Shown: positions 15,033 through 15,872 of the stretch, piece by piece
Layout of the letters: every line of letters begins with the position of its first letter
How positions within the stretch are numbered: position 1 is the first letter of the stretch
Assembly (NCBI GenBank): GCA_029260695.1
Contig: JAJDCT010000187.1
Coordinates: forward strand, 1 to 15,872
Length of the DNA: 15,872 bases
From: Phycisphaeraceae bacterium
GTDB taxonomy: Bacteria > Planctomycetota > Phycisphaerae > Phycisphaerales > Phycisphaeraceae
Reading direction: 5' to 3'
Notes under the pieces: model-generated
The model's database searches: none
What the model was told of the DNA's origin: nothing
What the model saw: only the letters and a program-made list of their open reading frames with translations
Position numbers and translations under genes: made by a program

Positions 15033-15103
15033 CGCAAATGAACGCGAATACGATGAACCCGTTCAATCTGTCTGATTCGTGTTCAATCGGATTCATTTGC
15101 GGC
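15031..15103 (-). promoter_or_regulatory. Structured inverted-repeat element ahead of the acylation cassette
   Basis: Plus-strand GCCGCAAATGAA (15031-15042) and TTCATTTGCGGC (15092-15103) are a perfect 12-base inverted repeat. Inside it, GAACGCGAAT (15040-15049) and ATTCGTGTTC (15075-15084) pair at 9 of 10 positions. TGAAC-CC-GTTCA (15054-15065) forms an inner hairpin. The outer 9 bp and the 10-bp arm can stack into one long stem with a 10-base bulge. This lies in the 211-base gap between the exonuclease III stop and the ACP start, which holds no gene. It may be an RNA leader, a regulator-binding site or a processed RNA. I cannot place a promoter with confidence. Confidence 0.45.
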
Positions 15104-15195
15104 TAATTCGTTCCGTCCTCTTCGATCCCTCCGCGCATTGGCGGTTCATTGTCGTCCCAGAATACGTCAACGATACGCCCCCCGCAATCGCTCGG

Positions 15196-15872
15196 TCAGT
15201 CTGCCAAATCAATCGACACCGGCGCATGGTCCGACACCGCCAGCCCCGCCTCACGGTCGATACCAGCCGACTCAAACCGCTTCGCCGCCGCTCGGTTGGC
15301 AAGCAGGTAGTCGATCCGCCAACCACGGTCCAACGCCCGGGCCTGCCCCCGGTTGCTCCACCAGGAATAGGGCCCCTGCACCTCGCCAAATTCATCACGC
15401 ACCACATCACGCCAACCCGCACCCAGCAGGTCCCCAAACCACGCCCGCTCGTGAGGCAAAAACCCCGACGACTTCTCGTTGCTCTTCGCGTAGAAAATAT
15501 CTCGCTCCGCGTGCGCAATATTAAAATCACCACCCAAAACCGTCGGCACACGCGACCTCGCAGCCTTCCGCGCCCAAGGCAGGAACCTCGCCATCCACTT
15601 CTCCTTCTCCGCCTGCCGATGGTCCCCGCTGGAGCCCGACGGCAGGTAGATACTCACGACCCGCACACCATCCACCTGCACACGCAGCACACGACCCTCC
15701 GGGTCTTCATCATGTTCATCAAGCCCCGTACCCAACACCTTCATCGGCTTACGCGACCACACCGACACACCCGCATACCCCTTCTTCTGCGCCGGGTGCC
15801 AACGCACATCCCAACCCTCCGGCGAAGCCCAAGGCATCGGCAACTGCTCCGGCAACGCACGCACCTCCTGCA
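15196..15872 (-). CDS. xth: Exodeoxyribonuclease III family protein, partial (5' end off the right edge)
   Basis: 224 residues are visible, in frame to the window edge. The first complete codons read QEVRALPEQLP, which is the family's LQE(T/I)K region with the metal-binding Glu, so the GTG at 15864 is internal and the true start lies outside the window. Further landmarks are KKGYAGVSVWSR, RVVSIYLPSGSS, VLGGDFNIAHAERD with the active-site Asp and Asn, WRDVVRDEFG, GPYSWWSNRGQARALDRGWRIDYLL and the final catalytic AVSDHAPVSIDL. Such enzymes cleave DNA at abasic sites and degrade 3' ends in base-excision repair. The gene is separated from the ACP cassette by 211 bases and a structured repeat, and I see no functional link between them. 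Confidence 0.93.
   Translation of the reverse strand, partial: QEVRALPEQLPMPWASPEGWDVRWHPAQKKGYAGVSVWSRKPMKVLGTGLDEHDEDPEGRVLRVQVDGVRVVSIYLPSGSSGDHRQAEKEKWMARFLPWARKAARSRVPTVLGGDFNIAHAERDIFYAKSNEKSSGFLPHERAWFGDLLGAGWRDVVRDEFGEVQGPYSWWSNRGQARALDRGWRIDYLLANRAAAKRFESAGIDREAGLAVSDHAPVSIDLAD

Noticed and set aside
15031..15103. Inverted repeat as a transposon end or terminator of the exonuclease III gene
   Set aside because: There is no transposase, no flanking target duplication and no T-run. A 49-base interior with its own pairing does not fit a terminator.
15093..15551. 152-codon minus-strand ORF overlapping the exonuclease III gene
   Set aside because: It is another frame of the conserved exonuclease III gene, and its tail covers the inverted repeat. 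No recognisable domain.
1..15872. tRNA, rRNA, CRISPR arrays, insertion sequences
   Set aside because: I found no cloverleaf-like segment, no regularly spaced repeats and no transposase-like protein in either strand.

Overview
This is a GC-rich window in which every supportable gene lies on the minus strand, so transcription runs from high to low coordinates. The gene content points to a Planctomycetota genome, probably Phycisphaerae-like. The main reason is the run MoxR ATPase, DUF58, BatA/VWA protein, VWA/GATase-like protein, DUF4175-like protein, a layout I associate with that phylum. This assignment is an inference from gene order and protein style; there is no rRNA or tRNA here to confirm it.

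Right part (about 15195 down to 8216). A partial exonuclease III gene runs off the right edge (15196-15872). After a 211-base gap holding a structured inverted repeat comes a tightly packed seven-gene cassette: acyl carrier protein (14748-14984), SAM methyltransferase (13783-14748), FkbH-like HAD-IIIC glyceryl-ACP synthase (11849-13699), MBOAT acyltransferase (10683-11852), a 50-residue single-helix microprotein (10534-10686), a membrane-anchored SGNH/DltD-like transferase (9444-10529) and a VKOR-DsbA fusion (8216-9418). Several junctions overlap (TGATG, ATGA, ATGA). The microprotein ends in FFYQGF, which fits the C-terminal FxYxxF 'acyl shuttle' of DltX. The cassette therefore looks like a Dlt-type envelope acylation machine. 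In it, FkbH plus an ACP would replace D-alanine activation by DltA/DltC, so the predicted cargo is glycerate or a methylated derivative. This is the most interesting system in the window.

Middle gap (7937-8215). There is no gene here. It holds an extended -10 candidate and a near-perfect 22-base palindrome ahead of the second operon.

Left part (7936 down to 1). This is a five-gene operon: MoxR AAA+ ATPase (6914-7936), DUF58 protein (5809-6891), BatA-like VWA membrane protein (3588-5717), a second VWA membrane protein with a GATase-like region (1309-3591) and a DUF4175-like membrane protein cut by the left edge (1-1312). The last two junctions overlap by 4 bases (ATGA, GTGA). MoxR ATPases with VWA/DUF58 partners typically act as chaperone or assembly systems at the cell envelope.

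The long plus-strand ORFs and the other minus-frame ORFs are shadows of these genes in GC-rich DNA. I see no mobile element, CRISPR array, tRNA or rRNA.
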